Below, in pieces: positions 15,265-21,610 of a stretch of 64,000 nucleotides of DNA. The stretch lies in NCBI RefSeq assembly GCF_011927945.1, contig NZ_JAATJM010000001.1:257501-321500 (forward strand), given 5' to 3'. The notes under the pieces are model-generated. The model searched no databases, was not told the DNA's origin, and was given only the letters and a program-made list of their open reading frames with translations. The stretch comes from Brevundimonas alba (GTDB taxonomy: Bacteria; Pseudomonadota; Alphaproteobacteria; Caulobacterales; Caulobacteraceae). The position numbers and the translations under genes are program-made. Position 1 is the stretch's first letter, and the number at the start of each line of letters is the position of its first letter.

Positions 15265-18021
15265 TTAGCCCCCAAGCCGAGCAAGGGCCGCCTGATAGTT
15301 CGCCAGTTGATTGCTCAGATAGGCCGGCACCGGGCCGCTGGAGGCCCCCGCCGCCTTGGTGGCCGGGTCGAGGGCTCGATAAGCGTCCCGCACGGCCTTC
15401 ATCGCGGCTTGGATACGTTCCCCCGCGGTCTTGGCGAGTGTCGCGTCGCCGATCCGGAGACTCGCCGGCAGGTCGAGGCCGAAGGTCCTGGTGATGTCGT
15501 CGCCGATCGTGGCGCCGATGTAGCCCGGAGACAGTCCCAGACCGGCCAGCGCATCGCGCCCGGGCTCGCCCGACGTCAGAACGGCGCCGGCGTTGCCGTC
15601 ACGCGCGACGATCGACAGACGCTGGAAGCCGCCCGTCGTGGTGTTGACGCCGCCGCCGTCCTTCCCTGTCACGGTACCGCCTTCCGACGCCACGGTGACC
15701 TTCAGCTTGCCGTTCGAGGCGACCTCTATCTTGCGGGCCAGGGTGGCGAGCGTGTCCTTGGCGGCGATGGTCACCGAGACTGAGCGGCCGCCGTCGGCGG
15801 GGCTGATGTAGAACCGGTCGCCGACTCGCAGCGAGGTGGCGTCGATCAGCCGCTTGGAATCGCTCTGGTCGATTTCGCCTGCGGGCAGGCCAAGCCGGTC
15901 CAGCACGCTGGCGCCGCCCGAAGCTACAGCCAGCGTCAACGGACGGGCCTGATCGTCGTCGCCGGACCATGTCCGCTCGTATTCGACGGCGCCGCTCAGC
16001 GGGTCGAGCCTGACCAGATAGCCGCGGGTGGGATCGTCCTGGTCGGCCGCCGGGTCGCGGTCAGCGACGCCCGTGATCCAGACCTTGCCATCGTGAACCT
16101 TCACATCGGCGGCGCTGTCGTCGCCCGATCCGCCATACCAGGTCATCCGGTCGGACGGGGCAGCGGCCAGGTCGCTGGACAGGGTGGCGACGAAGACGTC
16201 CTTGCCGCCCGAGTGAGCTGTCGTCACGCCGCCTGCCGACAGGCCGCTGTCCCGGCTCGTGCCGGTAAGGATGACCTTGCCGCCGGAGACCGACAGACCG
16301 CCGATCTCGCCGCTGATGGTTCCGAGATCGCGCGTCGAGGCCAGCGTCGGCGCGCCGGCCGCGTCGAGAGTGAAATGGCGCACCACCGCATGGCCGTTCT
16401 CGACACCCGCCGTGTAGAGGTTTGACCCATCCACCGTCATGGCGTCGACGCTGTCGTCGCTGCTGGTTCCGAACTGGGTGGTGGCCGTGGCCTTCGCGAC
16501 GATGCCGGCGGTGGGATAGGGCTCGCCGGCCTTGAAGGCCTGAACGTAGCCATCCCAGCCGCCAACCGCCGCCGCGCCCGTGACCGCCGACTGGGCGCGC
16601 CCGCCGATATAGACGGTCCCGTCCGCGCCGAAACTCACTGAAGTGGCCTCGTCGGCGGCGCGGGCGCCCCGGCGTTGGCTCCAGAGCTCCTGTGCATCCT
16701 TGTCGAAGACCGTGACGAAGCTGTCGGCGACCCCGGCGACATCGCCCGTCTTGCCGGCGTCGGTCGTGGAGGTGTTCAGCGCCCCCGTCACGGATCCCGC
16801 CACGGCGACGTCGCCGTTGGCGTCGACAGCTATCGCGAACCCGCTGGCGGTCGAGGCCGCGCCGAGGGTACGGGTGCTGACCAGCCGTCCGGCCGAGTCG
16901 TATTTCATCAGGGCGACGTCCTGGACACCCTTGATCGGCTGGGAATCCGGGCCGGCGGTGACATTGGCCACGACCCACAGAGAGCCGTCCGGACCGACGG
17001 CGCTGGCACGCACGTCCTTCGCGCCTCCGGGCAAGGCCTCTTGCGAGAGACGGCCGGCCACCCACTGGGTTTCGCCGATGCCGCCGCCAGTGGGCTGGGC
17101 CGCCGTGCCGACGTCACTCTGGAACTTCAGGAGCTGGGCGACGCCCGCAGCGCCCGAGGATTGAACGACATAGACGGCGTCCGACGTGTCGGGAGCGGTG
17201 AACCCGACCGTCTCGGTGGAGGTCCCGCGGATGGCGAGCGCCCATTTGTCCGGACCGGCGGGAAGGGTCACGGGCTTGCCGTTGACCTGGATCGTCTTGG
17301 CTTCGGCCTTGATCTGCTCGCGGCCGAGATGGGTCTGGAAGCCGGCCGCCTCCAGCTTGCCGTTGATGTGGGTCAGGACGTTGTCGAGTGTGCGGGGCGT
17401 CGAACCCATGTCCGCCAAGTCGATCGGTACGGCGGTGGTCTGCGAACTGGTCAGCCCGACCGGCACCTTGATTGTGATGCTGAAGCGGGTGTCGCCCTCG
17501 AAGGCAGCCACCGGGGTGTCGATGGAGCCCTCGTGGATCGGACCGGTGATCGAGCGGGCGCTGTCCCGCGGGACGGCGGCCGTTGTCTTGCTGGTCGTCT
17601 TGGAGGTGCCCTGCACCATCCGGATCGCCTCGAAATCAGACGACGACATCCAGGAGCCGATCTCTGTCAGGCCCGAACTGAACCGTTTGGAGAGCTGGGT
17701 CAGCTCCAGGCTGCTGATGCCCTTGGTCGCGGAGCGGTTGACCAGTGCGTTCAGCGTATCGAGACCCTGATAGAGGGCGAAGAGCTTGCGATAGTCCGCC
17801 GAGGCAGCCTTCATATCCAGTTGGGCGGCGTCTTCGTTGATCAACTTTCGTCCGCCAAGCGCTGCACGGACGAGTGCGTCCTGCTTGGGCGGCTGAACTG
17901 TCGTGGACCAGGGCGGAGTCGGCTGTTTGCGGGCCTGGGACAAGGTCGCAGCCGTCGTCGTGTCCAGCGCGAAGTTCGCTGTACCGCCGTAAAGTCCGAG
18001 AAGGTAGCTGTTGTTGATCAC
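15265..18021 (-). CDS. flaEY: FlaEY-like flagellar regulatory/beta-propeller protein
   Basis: A 918-residue protein lying at the end of the flagellin cluster, as flaEY does in Caulobacter. Residues 1-170 are helical and start MINNSYLLGLYGG. Residues about 300-690 contain repeated SBBP-type propeller blades (DGSLWVVANV, NGDVAVAGSVTG, DGTVYIGGRAQS, DGKVWITGVADRD). The C-terminal 220 residues resemble flagellin-associated domains (LRVGDRFYIS, GLGLSPGYIG). FlaEY modulates flagellin and chemotaxis gene expression in Caulobacter by an unclear mechanism. The GTG at 18021 has GGAG upstream. The name rests on position, size and layout, not on an alignment. Confidence 0.7.
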   Translation of the reverse strand: MINNSYLLGLYGGTANFALDTTTAATLSQARKQPTPPWSTTVQPPKQDALVRAALGGRKLINEDAAQLDMKAASADYRKLFALYQGLDTLNALVNRSATKGISSLELTQLSKRFSSGLTEIGSWMSSSDFEAIRMVQGTSKTTSKTTAAVPRDSARSITGPIHEGSIDTPVAAFEGDTRFSITIKVPVGLTSSQTTAVPIDLADMGSTPRTLDNVLTHINGKLEAAGFQTHLGREQIKAEAKTIQVNGKPVTLPAGPDKWALAIRGTSTETVGFTAPDTSDAVYVVQSSGAAGVAQLLKFQSDVGTAAQPTGGGIGETQWVAGRLSQEALPGGAKDVRASAVGPDGSLWVVANVTAGPDSQPIKGVQDVALMKYDSAGRLVSTRTLGAASTASGFAIAVDANGDVAVAGSVTGALNTSTTDAGKTGDVAGVADSFVTVFDKDAQELWSQRRGARAADEATSVSFGADGTVYIGGRAQSAVTGAAAVGGWDGYVQAFKAGEPYPTAGIVAKATATTQFGTSSDDSVDAMTVDGSNLYTAGVENGHAVVRHFTLDAAGAPTLASTRDLGTISGEIGGLSVSGGKVILTGTSRDSGLSAGGVTTAHSGGKDVFVATLSSDLAAAPSDRMTWYGGSGDDSAADVKVHDGKVWITGVADRDPAADQDDPTRGYLVRLDPLSGAVEYERTWSGDDDQARPLTLAVASGGASVLDRLGLPAGEIDQSDSKRLIDATSLRVGDRFYISPADGGRSVSVTIAAKDTLATLARKIEVASNGKLKVTVASEGGTVTGKDGGGVNTTTGGFQRLSIVARDGNAGAVLTSGEPGRDALAGLGLSPGYIGATIGDDITRTFGLDLPASLRIGDATLAKTAGERIQAAMKAVRDAYRALDPATKAAGASSGPVPAYLSNQLANYQAALARLGG

Positions 18022-18056
18022 AGGGCGCTCCGGGCCGCCAGTGTGACCGGATGGGC

Positions 18057-18072
18057 GTAACGAGCCCTTAAC
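18057..18072 (+). promoter_or_regulatory. Candidate CtrA box upstream of flaEY-like gene
   Basis: GTAA-CGAGCCC-TTAAC differs from the CtrA consensus TTAA-N7-TTAAC at one base. It lies 36-51 bases before the GTG start of the flaEY-like gene, a place suited to control of that promoter. Confidence 0.45.
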
Positions 18073-18164
18073 GTCCGGAGGCGGAGCGACTCCGGGCGCG
18101 ACTCAGGGAACAATGTGCGTTGGCGACGGTTCAGCCCTCGCCGTGGAAGCAGGAGACGTGCCGC

Positions 18165-18284
18165 ATGTCTGCCTTCGTCGAAGCCCTGAGATCGTTGCTC
18201 GCCTTGTACGGGTTCGGCTCCCGGACCCACCGTCGGCGGCCCGCACCCGTCTACATCGGACGCTCAGGAGCCAGCCGGATCTAG
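18165..18284 (+). CDS. Possible 39-residue basic small protein
   Basis: An ATG at 18165, with AGGAG about ten bases upstream, opens a 39-residue frame ending in TAG at 18284. The product begins MSAFVEALRSLLALYGFG, an amphipathic or membrane-binding helix, and continues with a basic RTHRRRP segment and an APVYIGRS end. It is opposite in direction to the flanking flagellar genes and fills most of a 266-bp gap that otherwise shows only the CtrA-like box. Real coding is uncertain. Confidence 0.4.
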   Translation: MSAFVEALRSLLALYGFGSRTHRRRPAPVYIGRSGASRI

Positions 18285-18287
18285 GGC

Positions 18288-19124
18288 CTAGCCGCCCCGG
18301 AACAGCGACAGGATGATCTGCGGTGCCTGGTTGGCGATCGACAGCGATTGCGCGCCCAGCTGCTGCTGAACCTGCAGGGCCTGAAGCCGCGCGCTTTCCT
18401 TGGCGAGGTCGGCGTCGACGAGGTTGCCGATACCCGACTCCAGCGTGTCGACGAGCTTGGTGACGAAGCTGTTGTGAGCCTCGATCTGCTTGGCCTGGGC
18501 GCCGATCTCGCCGAGCGCAGCGTTCAGCTGGGTGATCGATGCGTCGAGACGGGTCAGGGCCTGGGTCGCGCCGGTGAGCGTCAGCAGGCTGTCGGAGAGC
18601 GTGACATCGACGATGCCGCCACCGAGGCTGAGGTCCTTGGCGGACAGGGTGACGAACGAGGAGGCGTCGGCGTTGGCGAGGAACTTGATCCCCGTCGTCA
18701 GCGTGCCGTTGAGAATGTTGCCGCCGTCGAAGGTGGCGTTCTCGACCTGCGAGGCGATGGCCTTCATCAGGGCCTTGAAATCGGCGTCCAGCAGCTGGCG
18801 CGACTGCGTCTTGAGCGAGGTGTCCTTCGCCGCGACGACCTTTTCCTTGAGCTGGTTGAGCAGGTCGGAGACCGATTCGCCGGCCGAGAGGGCGACGTCG
18901 GCGATGGAGGTCGCCCGGTCGAGGCTCTGCTTGACCGCGCTGAGCGCGCCGACGTCGGCGCGCTGCTGCTGGGCGATGGCCCAGATGGCGGCGTTGTCCT
19001 TGGCGCCCTGGACCTTCAGGCCCGTCGAGATGCGGCTCTGGACGTCGCCCAGGCGCTCGTTCGTGCGCGTCAGGTTCTGCAGCGCGATCGCGGCGGAAGT
19101 GTTGGTATGGACGCTGTTCGTCAT
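18288..19124 (-). CDS. Flagellin (FljJ/FljL type)
   Basis: A 278-residue flagellin, the short size typical of Caulobacterales. The N-terminal D0/D1 part (HTNTSAAIALQNLTRTNERL, RISTGLKVQGAKDNAA) and the C-terminal D1/D0 part (NLVDADLAKESARLQALQVQQ, SLSIANQAPQIILSLFRGG) are conserved, with a small variable centre and no large D2/D3 domain. The ATG at 19124 is where flagellin homology begins. It is exported by the flagellar type III system into the filament. It lies between a FlaG-like gene and the flaEY-like gene, with no sigma-54 promoter seen directly upstream. Confidence 0.93.
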   Translation of the reverse strand: MTNSVHTNTSAAIALQNLTRTNERLGDVQSRISTGLKVQGAKDNAAIWAIAQQQRADVGALSAVKQSLDRATSIADVALSAGESVSDLLNQLKEKVVAAKDTSLKTQSRQLLDADFKALMKAIASQVENATFDGGNILNGTLTTGIKFLANADASSFVTLSAKDLSLGGGIVDVTLSDSLLTLTGATQALTRLDASITQLNAALGEIGAQAKQIEAHNSFVTKLVDTLESGIGNLVDADLAKESARLQALQVQQQLGAQSLSIANQAPQIILSLFRGG

Positions 19125-19177
19125 CCGATTCGGCCTTTCAGGTTTGGCCAAGGCTAAGAGGCGAACCGTGCACACAT

Positions 19178-19195
19178 GGTTAACGGCCGCTAACC
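19178..19195. promoter_or_regulatory. 18-bp palindrome GGTTA-N8-TAACC before the second flagellin gene
   Basis: GGTTAACGGCCGCTAACC is a palindrome with one mismatched pair, centred on CGGCCG, 54-71 bases upstream of the flagellin ATG. TTAA elements suggest a CtrA/SciP-type or other dimeric regulator, but the spacing is not a canonical CtrA box. Confidence 0.35.
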
Positions 19196-19255
19196 ACGCG
19201 TTTTAACCGCGCGGATCGCTCCTGCGCGGCGGGCCTCATCGAATACGCTGTGGCG

Positions 19256-19543
19256 TCAGGCCTTGGTGTCGATCACCGAGCCGGCGCTGTACTGGGCCGC
19301 CTGCATCAGGTCGACGACCTGTTCGCGGGGCAGCTGCTTGACGACTTCGCCGGTGATCCGGTCGAGCGTCTTGTAGATAAAGGACCCGGACTGCGGTCCC
19401 TCCTCGATCACCAGACGGTAGCGGGCGGCCTGCTCGGCCTCCTGCGCGAACCTGGAATCGTGGAAATCGCCGCCCGCGGAAGCCGCGGCGGCGGGCTGAA
19501 CGGCGAGAGCGCCGATCGGGTCTATCTTGGCATTGCTCTGCAT
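19256..19543 (-). CDS. FlaG-like flagellar protein
   Basis: A 95-residue protein with a flexible Ala-rich N-terminus and a C-terminal FlaG-type domain: YRLVIEEG followed by FIYKTLDRITGEVVKQLPREQ, the hallmark DRxTGEVVxQxP pattern. FlaG proteins affect filament length and flagellin export or assembly. AAGGAG lies directly upstream of the ATG. It sits between two flagellin genes on the same strand, which fits a filament role. Confidence 0.78.
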   Translation of the reverse strand: MQSNAKIDPIGALAVQPAAAASAGGDFHDSRFAQEAEQAARYRLVIEEGPQSGSFIYKTLDRITGEVVKQLPREQVVDLMQAAQYSAGSVIDTKA

Positions 19544-19598
19544 CTCTCCTTACTCCGACGTTCAGCCGGCGTCTCCGTGGGGCGGGCCCGGATCGGTC

Positions 19599-19621
19599 GG
19601 GCGGGGCGCAAGGCCCCGCCC
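19599..19621 (-). terminator. Strong GC hairpin after the first flagellin gene
   Basis: GGGCGGGGC (19599-19607) pairs with GCCCCGCCC (19613-19621), starting 14 bases after the flagellin stop. There is no U-run, so it may stabilise the flagellin mRNA 3' end or cause partial termination before the FlaG-like gene. Confidence 0.5.
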
Positions 19622-19634
19622 TTCCGGTCGATCC

Positions 19635-20468
19635 TTAGCGGAACAGTCCGAGCAGGATGGAGGTCGAGGAGTTGGCGATCGACAGCGCTTGCACACCCAG
19701 CTGTTGCTTGGTTTGCAGAGCCTGCAGTCGGGCGCTTTCCTTGGCCAGATCGGCGTCCACCAGGTTGCCGATGCCGGCTTCGATGCTGTCTTGCAGCTTG
19801 CCGACGAAGGTCAGGTGGGTCGAGAAGGACTTGGAGCCGGTGCCCAGGCGAGCCAGGGAAGCCGAGACCTTGTCGATCGAGGCATTGACCAGACCCAGGG
19901 CCGTGGTGGCCAGGGTCGAGGTGCCGATGGTGGTCGTGGCCGCGACGGTCACGTTCGCGCCGCCCAGCGAGAGGTTTTCACCCTTCACCTGGATGGTCGA
20001 ACCCGCCGTGTTGGACAGGGCCTTGAAGCCGTTCGTCAGCGTCGAGTTGTCGATGAGGTTGACGCCGTTGAACTTGGCGTTCGACACGACAGTGGCGATC
20101 TGGTCACGGATGGCCTTGAAGTCTTCGTTCAGGGCCGAACGCGCCGAGGTCGTCAGGCTCTTGTCCGTGGCGGACAGGGCCTTTTCCTTCAGCTGCGAAA
20201 GGAGGTCGGAAACCGACTCGCCGGCCGAGAGAGCCACGTCCACGGCCGATTGGCCACGGTTCAGGCTGTCCTTGACGGCGTTCAGGGCGCCCAGTTCGGC
20301 ACGTTGGCCCTGGGCGATCGCGAAGATGGCGCCGTTGTCCTTGGCGGACGAGACCATCTTGCCGGTGTTGATGCGGTTTTGAACCGTACCCAGTTCACTG
20401 TTCGTGACCGAGAGGTTCTGCAGGGCGATCATTGCGCCCACGTTCGTGTTAACGCTGTTCAGCGCCAT
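19635..20468 (-). CDS. Flagellin (FljK/FljL type)
   Basis: A 277-residue flagellin with conserved ends: NSVNTNVGAMIALQNLSVTN and RINTGKMVSSAKDNGA in D0/D1, and NLVDADLAKESARLQALQTKQ with ALSIANSSTSILLGLFR at the C-terminus. The centre is short and Thr/Ala-rich. The start at 20468 is fixed by AAGGA upstream and by flagellin homology. It is the promoter-proximal gene of the cluster, with a sigma-54 promoter 74-89 bases upstream and FlbD-type elements beyond. It shares the C-terminal motif with the second flagellin but differs in the middle, so the filament is probably heteropolymeric. Confidence 0.94.
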   Translation of the reverse strand: MALNSVNTNVGAMIALQNLSVTNSELGTVQNRINTGKMVSSAKDNGAIFAIAQGQRAELGALNAVKDSLNRGQSAVDVALSAGESVSDLLSQLKEKALSATDKSLTTSARSALNEDFKAIRDQIATVVSNAKFNGVNLIDNSTLTNGFKALSNTAGSTIQVKGENLSLGGANVTVAATTTIGTSTLATTALGLVNASIDKVSASLARLGTGSKSFSTHLTFVGKLQDSIEAGIGNLVDADLAKESARLQALQTKQQLGVQALSIANSSTSILLGLFR

Positions 20469-20541
20469 GGCACGTAGTCCTTCTTTCAAGGTGTCCGACG
20501 CCATTTTGGCTGCCGGGAGCATTTTGCTCGGAAGGCTACGC

Positions 20542-20557
20542 AGCAAGGACGGGACCA
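20542..20557 (-). promoter_or_regulatory. Sigma-54 promoter of the first flagellin gene
   Basis: Read on the minus strand, TGGTCCC-GTCC-TTGCT keeps the invariant GG at -24 and GC at -12 with correct spacing compared with TGGCACG-N4-TTGCW. Transcription should start near 20531, leaving a leader of about 63 bases with AAGGA before the ATG. Confidence 0.75.
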
Positions 20558-20629
20558 GTCGGCCGGGGCGCGTGCCAAGGTCACCGACGCTGTTTTTGCT
20601 GCGTTAGTTCCTGTTAAGCACGTCGCCCG

Positions 20630-20689
20630 CCCGGCAAGATGTGCCGGGCTCCCGGCAAGAACTGCCCAGCTACCCGGCACAAGTTGCAC
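20630..20689. promoter_or_regulatory. Three tandem ftr-like (FlbD-binding) elements
   Basis: CCCGGCAAGATGTGCCGGG (20630-20648), CCCGGCAAGAACTGCCCAG (20651-20669) and CCCGGCACAAGTTGCAC (20673-20689) repeat every 21-22 bases, two helical turns. They resemble the ftr enhancers bound by FlbD in Caulobacter and lie about 100-160 bases upstream of the expected start site, as such enhancers do. The resemblance is recalled, not computed. Confidence 0.6.
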
Positions 20690-20709
20690 TCACCGACGCT
20701 TCCGGCCGC

Positions 20710-20777
20710 AAAAAATAGGGTCCGAAGAGTGCGAAGCGTCCGAAGAGTGCGAAGCGTCCAAAGAGTCCGAAGCGTCC
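20710..20777 (-). repeat. Nonamer repeat element 2: six 9-mers, GGACCC, then TATTTTTT
   Basis: On the minus strand, six 9-bp units run from 20777 to 20724: GGACGCTTC, GGACTCTTT, GGACGCTTC, GCACTCTTC, GGACGCTTC and GCACTCTTC. GGACCC (20723-20718) and TATTTTTT follow. It begins 17 bases after the endolysin stop codon and has the same count, ending and T run as the element after phoH. Together with the ftr and sigma-54 sites it accounts for most of the 325-bp gap before the flagellin gene. Confidence 0.75.
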
Positions 20778-20793
20778 GGAAAGGCGGCCGGGC

Positions 20794-21177
20794 TCAGGGG
20801 AAACCACTGCGGTCCAGTTCGAAATGCGGTCCGTCACGCAGGCTCACCCAGTCTCCCCCCCAGACGATGGCCGTGCCCTGCCGCGCCGCCGCGGCCTTGA
20901 AGGCGGCTGCGATGCGAGGATAGAGCGGCCAGTCCCAGCGGACCTGCCCGTCGACCATGGCGGCGACGTCAATGGCGTGGCCGGTCAGGTGACGGGATTG
21001 TTTCGTGCGGCTGGCCCCGGCGCGAACCAGAGCAGCCTGTCGCTCCTTCGTGCGCAGGCCTTCGGTGACCATGAAGTCGACGGGGCTGAGAGCGATGGCC
21101 TCGCGAGCCAGGGCGACCAGACGGGGGTGAACGCCTTCCAGCCGCCTCAGCGACCGGGCGGAGAGGTGGAAGCCCAT
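20794..21177 (-). CDS. M15-family D-Ala-D-Ala carboxypeptidase/L-Ala-D-Glu endopeptidase (endolysin-like)
   Basis: A 127-residue single-domain enzyme with the M15 zinc site: SRHLTGHAIDV supplies the first His and Asp (SxHxxGxAxD) and GPHFEL supplies the catalytic region and last His. Small M15_4 enzymes of this size are typical phage endolysins that cut peptidoglycan cross-links or stems. No signal peptide is present, so it would need a holin to reach the wall; the gene immediately upstream encodes a small membrane protein. Start and upstream stop overlap (TGATG at 21175-21179). Confidence 0.82.
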   Translation of the reverse strand: MGFHLSARSLRRLEGVHPRLVALAREAIALSPVDFMVTEGLRTKERQAALVRAGASRTKQSRHLTGHAIDVAAMVDGQVRWDWPLYPRIAAAFKAAAARQGTAIVWGGDWVSLRDGPHFELDRSGFP

Positions 21178-21449
21178 CAGCGTCCCTCCCCGCCCGGCCG
21201 GAGCGTGCGCAGGCTGGCGATCAGCTGCTGGGCCGTCGGCGCGACCAGATACAGGATCATCGTCAGGGCCATCAGGCCCATCAGACCCTTGGCCAGCGGC
21301 AGCGTCGCGTCCGGCGGCGTCAGGACGATGAGCCGGTCCAGCAGCAGCCAGGCTGCGCCGGTGCTGGCGAATACATAGAGGCGGCGCCAGAGCCAGCGCC
21401 CCTCGGCCAACGGCGGAACGCCGACGGGACGGTCAACGGGATCGGTCAT
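21177..21449 (-). CDS. Small two-helix membrane protein, holin-like
   Basis: A 90-residue protein with two hydrophobic segments (about residues 23-43, LYVFASTGAAWLLLDRLIVL, and 50-70, LAKGLMGLMALTMILYLVAP), a polar N-terminus and a basic C-terminal tail. Size and layout match phage holins but no family motif is seen. Its position directly before the endolysin gene, with overlapping stop and start, is the main argument. Its own ATG overlaps the stop of the 54-residue gene (ATGA). Confidence 0.6.
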   Translation of the reverse strand: MTDPVDRPVGVPPLAEGRWLWRRLYVFASTGAAWLLLDRLIVLTPPDATLPLAKGLMGLMALTMILYLVAPTAQQLIASLRTLRPGGEGR

Positions 21450-21610
21450 CGTTCATCCTCCGGATCATCGACCGGATGGGCGCCGTCACGGCGGTCGGCG
21501 CCGGCGTGGGCGTAGAGATCTTCAGCGGACAGCCGGAGCGGAGCCTCCCAGGCGTCGAGGTCCAGCAGCAGGTCTTCGGGGTTAGTGCGCGATCGGGACA
21601 TGGCGGTCAT
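21446..21610 (-). CDS. 54-residue acidic protein between fibre and holin-like genes
   Basis: A 54-residue protein with a middle segment LDLDAWEAPLRLSAEDLY and a charged His/Asp/Glu-rich end. The ATG at 21610 overlaps the TGA of the upstream fibre gene (ATGA), and its own stop overlaps the next ATG, so it is an integral part of the coupled operon. An alternative ATG is at 21601. Function unknown; it may be a small phage-module protein such as a chaperone or lysis regulator. Confidence 0.6.
   Translation of the reverse strand: MTAMSRSRTNPEDLLLDLDAWEAPLRLSAEDLYAHAGADRRDGAHPVDDPEDER

Noticed and set aside
20557..20580. TTGGCACGCGCCCCGG as the sigma-54 promoter of the flagellin
   Set aside because: It has the -24 half (TGGCACG) but lacks the -12 TTGC at the right spacing; the site at 20542-20557 keeps both.
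21446..21610. Likeness of LDLDAWEAPL in the 54-residue protein to the N-terminus of ScpA
   Set aside because: The match is about ten residues in a protein far too short for a kleisin, and no further ScpA motif follows.
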